From the NCBI RefSeq assembly GCF_003289965.1, contig NZ_QMBQ01000008.1, forward strand, positions 234,354 through 298,353: 64,000 bases of DNA, read 5' to 3'. Under the pieces are notes generated by a model. It was not told the origin of the DNA. It searched no databases and worked only from the letters and a program-made list of their open reading frames with translations. Made by a program: the position numbers and the translations under genes. This DNA is from Mesorhizobium atlanticum (GTDB lineage Bacteria > Pseudomonadota > Alphaproteobacteria > Rhizobiales > Rhizobiaceae). Shown in pieces: positions 60,755 through 64,000 of this stretch (position 1 is its first letter; every line of letters begins with the position of its first letter).

Positions 60755-60782
60755 AAAACGCCGCGCACCTTGGCGCGCGGCG
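60755..60782 (-). terminator. Terminator of the YidB-like gene
   Basis: Stem CGCCGCGC (60759-60766) / GCGCGGCG (60775-60782); the minus strand continues TTTTCTTG. It lies 20 bases past the yidB-like stop. Confidence 0.75.
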
Positions 60783-60802
60783 CGCTCTCATCTGTTCAGC
60801 TC

Positions 60803-61252
60803 TTAGCTGTTGAAGGCCGAAGCGACCTGATGGTTCTGCGGGATCTGGCCGTTCGGCGTCAGCTTGTCGACGATGCCGGGCAGCGCCGCGGAGAGCTGCT
60901 GCAGCAGCTCCTGCTCGTTCATCCCTGTGCGCTGGGCGATCTCGCGGATCACCGCCGGCCCGAGCGCCGAGCCTAGATCGCCCGGATTGATCGGCTGGTT
61001 CTGACCCGTTCCGACCCAGGAATCGGCGACATTGCCGTGTCCGGCGTCCCTGAGCTTGCCGAGCAGGCCGCCGAGACCGCCGAGCAAGCCGCCATCGGCC
61101 GAAGCACCGGTGTCAGCAGGCGCAGGAGCTTGCGGCGCGGCCGGTTCCTCGCTTCTGCCGCTCAGCATCTTGCCGACCAAAAGCGCGCCGAGCGCGATCA
61201 TCAGGGGTTTGGTGATATTGCCGCCGGGAACGGCATTGTCGAAAAGGCCCAT
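60803..61252 (-). CDS. YidB-family protein (DUF937)
   Basis: A 149-residue cytoplasmic protein. A glycine-rich stretch GGLLGGLGGLLGKL (near residues 54-67) precedes the conserved domain with SWVGTGQNQPINPGDLGSALG, IREIAQRTGMNEQELLQQLSAALPGIVDKLTPNGQIP. The family is of unknown function, although YidB is conserved in enterobacteria. ATG 61252 gives the standard MGLFDNAV start. It diverges from the GlsB-like gene, 127 bases away. Confidence 0.9.
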   Translation of the reverse strand: MGLFDNAVPGGNITKPLMIALGALLVGKMLSGRSEEPAAPQAPAPADTGASADGGLLGGLGGLLGKLRDAGHGNVADSWVGTGQNQPINPGDLGSALGPAVIREIAQRTGMNEQELLQQLSAALPGIVDKLTPNGQIPQNHQVASAFNS

Positions 61253-61379
61253 CGTGGATCTCCTTGTCCAGCCAAGTCCGCCGGCCCCAGAATGGCGCAA
61301 ACGGTCGGAATTTCAAGCTGTCTTGAGCTTTTGACAATCATATGACCATGATGGCGCGGCGGGGAATTTGGAGGGAATT

Positions 61380-61637
61380 ATGGGCATCATCAGCTGGATC
61401 ATTCTCGGCATCATCGCCGGATTCATCGGCAGCAAGATCGTCAACAAGACCGGTCAGGGCATGATCATGGATATCGTGCTCGGCATCGTCGGCGCCATCG
61501 TCGGCGGCGTGATCTTCAGCGCCTTCGGCGCGCAGGGCGTCACCGGCCTCAACATCTGGAGCCTGATCGTGGCCGTGGTCGGCTCGGTCGTCGTGCTCTG
61601 GGCCTATCACCAGATCAGCGGCAAGCGCACGCTGTAG
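61380..61637 (+). CDS. GlsB/YeaQ/YmgE-family stress-response membrane protein
   Basis: An 85-residue protein with three membrane segments and the family's glycine pattern, GIISWIILGIIAGFIGSKIV, GMIMDIVLGIVGAIVGGVIF and LIVAVVGSVVVLWAY. Such proteins are induced under envelope or general stress in several bacteria; their mechanism is unknown. ATG 61380 is used rather than the TTG four codons earlier; GGAGG stands just upstream. Confidence 0.92.
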   Translation: MGIISWIILGIIAGFIGSKIVNKTGQGMIMDIVLGIVGAIVGGVIFSAFGAQGVTGLNIWSLIVAVVGSVVVLWAYHQISGKRTL

Positions 61638-61758
61638 AGCCATAGGCGAGAAAGTCCGCGGCCCCGGCAGGCCGCGGGGCGATCATTGGGTTTCGCGCCG
61701 GTCGCCGCGCGTGATCGCGCGGCGCATTGGCGCTGGGTCGGCGCGAGGCACATCGGCA

Positions 61759-62565
61759 ATGGCGGTCCAGATTCAAGGACTTCCCGTCACCTACTATCCT
61801 GTCCCGAAAAGCGGCACCAGCAGCGTCAAATACGCGCTGATGGCGCTTGGCGGGGGGCAGGCGCCTCTCGCCGATCCGGACAATGAGGTCCACGGTCATC
61901 TCTTCACCAGCTGGGTCGATCCATTTGTGCCGGTCTATGACGGGCTGGGCGGCAAGTTCACCATCGTCCGTGATCCGCTGGAGCGGCTTCTCTCCGCCTA
62001 TTCCAGCAGGATACTGGACGTAGACGTTCTGGCACGGTCGTCGACAAAGGCCGAAATGCTCGAGGCTTTCGGACTGCCGACCGATCCGGACCTCGACACC
62101 TTCATCCTCAACGTCGAAAAATACAGCGCGTCCTCGTGGGAAATCCAGTTCCACGTCGCCTCGCCGCGCCATTTCCTCGGCTCCAGCCTTTTCCTGTTCG
62201 AGCACGTCTTCAGGTTCGAAGAGATGGACAGGGTCGAGGCATTCCTGTCGTCGGTCAGCGGCAGGAAAATCTCCATGCCAAGGCTGCAGGCGGCAAGGAC
62301 AAGGATCAGCCCTTCAGATCTTTCGCCGGCTGCGATGGCGAAAGCGATGCGCTTTTGCAGATACGACTATGCGTTCCTCGTCGACTACTACGACCCGGCA
62401 AGATGGGGAGGAATCCCCAAGGGCGCTCCCGATGATCCGTCCTCGCTCCACGTCGCGTGCGATTTCACGGTGCCTCGCGACGGTCGCCTCGTATACCCGC
62501 GCACGCTGCGCAACCTCAGGGATTTCCTGGCCAGGCGCCCGCTGGCAATGCGCGTGGGTCGCTAG
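61759..62565 (+). CDS. Sulfotransferase (family 2 type)
   Basis: A 268-residue PAPS-dependent sulfotransferase. The 5'-phosphosulfate loop is PVPKSGTSSVK (residues 14-24) and the 3'-phosphate motif is VRDPLERLLSAYSS (70-83). The acceptor may be a surface polysaccharide, lipid or small molecule. An upstream GTG at 61711 would add 16 residues, but ATG 61759 gives a good start. No PAPS-synthesis genes are nearby. It is the least expected gene in this stretch between tRNA-Gly and tuf. Confidence 0.82.
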   Translation: MAVQIQGLPVTYYPVPKSGTSSVKYALMALGGGQAPLADPDNEVHGHLFTSWVDPFVPVYDGLGGKFTIVRDPLERLLSAYSSRILDVDVLARSSTKAEMLEAFGLPTDPDLDTFILNVEKYSASSWEIQFHVASPRHFLGSSLFLFEHVFRFEEMDRVEAFLSSVSGRKISMPRLQAARTRISPSDLSPAAMAKAMRFCRYDYAFLVDYYDPARWGGIPKGAPDDPSSLHVACDFTVPRDGRLVYPRTLRNLRDFLARRPLAMRVGR

Positions 62566-62587
62566 GCCAGTCGCGGATCGCGCGGAT

Positions 62588-63475
62588 TCAGGCGACGATC
62601 GCCATGCGCCGGCGCCTTTCGTCGAGCGAGACGATCGCCAGACCGCTGGCCATGACCAGCAGGATGCCACAGACGGCGAGCACGTTGGGGAACTGCCCGA
62701 ACACCAGCAGCCCCGAAATGACAGCCCAGACGGTAAAGCAGTAATAGAAGGGCGCCACCGCGCTTGTCGGCCCGATGCGGTAGGCCATGAAGATGAAGAA
62801 ATGGCCGAAGATCAGGAACAGGCCGGCCCCCGCGATCAGCAGCAGATGGCGTCCTTCGGGCATCACCCATTGCTCGGAGACGAGATGCGCCGCGCCTGAG
62901 CCGACCAGCACCACCAGGACCGCGGAGATGGCGACGATCATGCCCGGCACCTCGGCGCCCACCTTGCGGCCGGCTATATCGCGCACCGCCGCGAAGGCCG
63001 CATTGCCGAGCGCCAGCAGCGCATAGACCGAAATACCCTGCATGGTCGGCTGCGCCACCATCAGCGCCCCGACAAAGCCGAGGCCGATCAGCGCCATGCG
63101 CGTGGCGCCGATCTTTTCGCCGAACAGCATCGAGGAGCCGACCAGCACGATGAGTGGCGTGACCTGCCCGAGCGCGGTAGAATCCGCGATCTGCATGTTC
63201 GCCAAGGCGACGACATAGCAGAGGATCGCCAAGAGCTCGAACAGGTTGCGGCGCAGCACCTTGCGCTCGAAGAGCAGCGGGATCTGCCGGGCATAACCCA
63301 GCATCAGCAGCAGCGGCACGCCCCACAGCGTGGCCGCCGCGCCGCGCAGCAACAGCACCTCATAGGGCGGCAGTCCCGCGGTGGCGAGCTTCATCATCGT
63401 GTCGTTGACGAGGTAGGACCCCGTCGAGACGACCATGAACAGCGGACCCCGGATATTGGATGGAATGAACTGCAT
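62588..63475 (-). CDS. DMT-superfamily (EamA) transporter
   Basis: A 295-residue membrane protein with ten predicted segments and two EamA repeats: the first with LLLRGAAATLWGVPLLLMLG and LGQVTPLIVLVGSSMLFGEK, the second with the matching TSAVAPFYYCFTVWAVISGLLVFGQFPN. It exports or imports an unknown small metabolite. ATG 63475 is used; TTG 63511 would add 12 residues. It converges with the sulfotransferase gene and is divergent from tuf. Confidence 0.9.
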   Translation of the reverse strand: MQFIPSNIRGPLFMVVSTGSYLVNDTMMKLATAGLPPYEVLLLRGAAATLWGVPLLLMLGYARQIPLLFERKVLRRNLFELLAILCYVVALANMQIADSTALGQVTPLIVLVGSSMLFGEKIGATRMALIGLGFVGALMVAQPTMQGISVYALLALGNAAFAAVRDIAGRKVGAEVPGMIVAISAVLVVLVGSGAAHLVSEQWVMPEGRHLLLIAGAGLFLIFGHFFIFMAYRIGPTSAVAPFYYCFTVWAVISGLLVFGQFPNVLAVCGILLVMASGLAIVSLDERRRRMAIVA

Positions 63476-63529
63476 GTGGCGGACAAGATCAGAGCGGCGC
63501 CGCGGCGGCAATGGGCCAGCCTAGCGCCT

Positions 63530-63557
63530 TTGATTTTACGCGCGGCAGCCCTATATC
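63530..63557 (+). promoter_or_regulatory. Candidate tuf promoter
   Basis: TTGATT (63530-63535), 16 bases, TATATC (63552-63557), which would give a leader of about 140 bases ending at AGGAAAGAG before the tuf ATG. Confidence 0.5.
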
Positions 63558-63702
63558 TGCTCACATCCCCCTGAAATCGACCATTGGTTCGGGTCGAGCG
63601 GGAATCCGCTCAGCCACAAGGTACTTGTGTTTTTCGGCCGTTGTCGCTAATCGCCCCGCATTCGACTGAACTGAAGGTCAAGGCCGTCCAAGGAAAGAGA
63701 CT

Positions 63703-64000
63703 ATGGCAAAAGGTAAATTCGAGCGCACCAAGCCGCATGTGAACATTGGCACGATCGGCCACGTCGATCATGGCAAGACGTCGCTGACGGCGGCGATCAC
63801 GAAGTATTTTGGCGAATACAAGCGCTATGACCAGATCGACGCGGCGCCGGAAGAGAAGGCGCGCGGCATCACGATCTCGACGGCGCATGTCGAGTATGAG
63901 ACGGCCAACCGTCACTATGCCCACGTCGACTGCCCCGGCCACGCCGACTATGTGAAGAACATGATCACCGGTGCCGCCCAGATGGACGGCGCGATCCTGG
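63703..64000 (+). CDS. tuf: Elongation factor Tu, 5' part
   Basis: The gene runs off the window end after 99 codons. G1 is GHVDHGKT (residues 19-26), the switch I motif RGITIS and G3 DCPGH are all present. It delivers aminoacyl-tRNA to the ribosome. ATG 63703 follows AGGAAAGAG. In rhizobia tRNA-Trp, secE and nusG usually follow; they are outside the window. Confidence 0.97.
   Translation, partial: MAKGKFERTKPHVNIGTIGHVDHGKTSLTAAITKYFGEYKRYDQIDAAPEEKARGITISTAHVEYETANRHYAHVDCPGHADYVKNMITGAAQMDGAIL

Overview
The window reads as ordinary chromosome of an alphaproteobacterium of the order Rhizobiales, most likely Mesorhizobium or a close relative in the Phyllobacteriaceae. The reasons are the high GC content, the alphaproteobacterial gene sets (accB-accC-aat next to a DUF2155 gene and an NDUFA12 gene; rlmB, tRNA-Tyr and tRNA-Gly a few kb before tuf; a BA14K-family protein; a BTLCP transglutaminase-like protein; an RNase E with a long insert in its S1 domain), and several dispersed palindromic intergenic repeats of the kind common in Mesorhizobium. 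The assignment is by recognition only, with no database search. No prophage, insertion sequence, CRISPR array, rRNA operon or replication origin was seen.

Layout: 1-5.1 kb holds an acyltransferase fragment, an exported glycerophosphodiesterase-like protein, a divergent aldo/keto reductase-LysR pair and the rplM-rpsI operon with a clear promoter and terminator. 5.2-14.5 kb is a metabolic mixture: a truncated HicB-like protein, a PaaI thioesterase, an ECHDC3-like crotonase, an AAA ATPase overlapping a CoA-binding protein, an O-acetylhomoserine sulfhydrylase with a cupin, a cytochrome P450 with a leaderless solute-binding protein, a gamma carbonic anhydrase and an ankyrin protein. 14.6-19.1 kb carries signalling and envelope genes (BTLCP, double PilZ, PAS, rhomboid, CBS) and a yjhX remnant broken by a repeat. 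19.4-33.5 kb contains gatB, panB-panC, NDUFA12, DUF2155, the dsbA/aroQ/accB/accC/aat run, an M48 protease, an aminotransferase and glutaminase. 33.5-42.4 kb is rne, a cell-wall amidase, PBP1A and prfB with its programmed +1 frameshift. 42.4-48.8 kb has two GFA-type genes (one frameshifted), an OmpA lipoprotein, a RhlE-type helicase and NAD kinase.

48.8-54.6 kb is the most accessory-looking part: glf overlapping a DUF707 gene, a decayed MBL-fold hydrolase, small exported and membrane proteins, tRNA-Thr and a BA14K protein. 54.6-59.3 kb is a complete glyoxylate-to-glycerate module (IclR regulator, gcl, hyi, tartronate semialdehyde reductase) with a conspicuous candidate operator cluster. 59.4-64 kb has rlmB, two tRNAs, YidB and GlsB-like proteins, a sulfotransferase, a DMT transporter and the 5' part of tuf.

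I found no clearly new multi-gene system. The most interesting items are small-scale: a mobile palindrome that now forms the N-terminus of a DUF2155 protein, a repeat that has replaced the start of yjhX, an orphan intrinsic terminator suggesting an unannotated small RNA, the palindromic TGAAAAA operator cluster before gcl, and the overlapping glf-DUF707 pair beside decaying genes.
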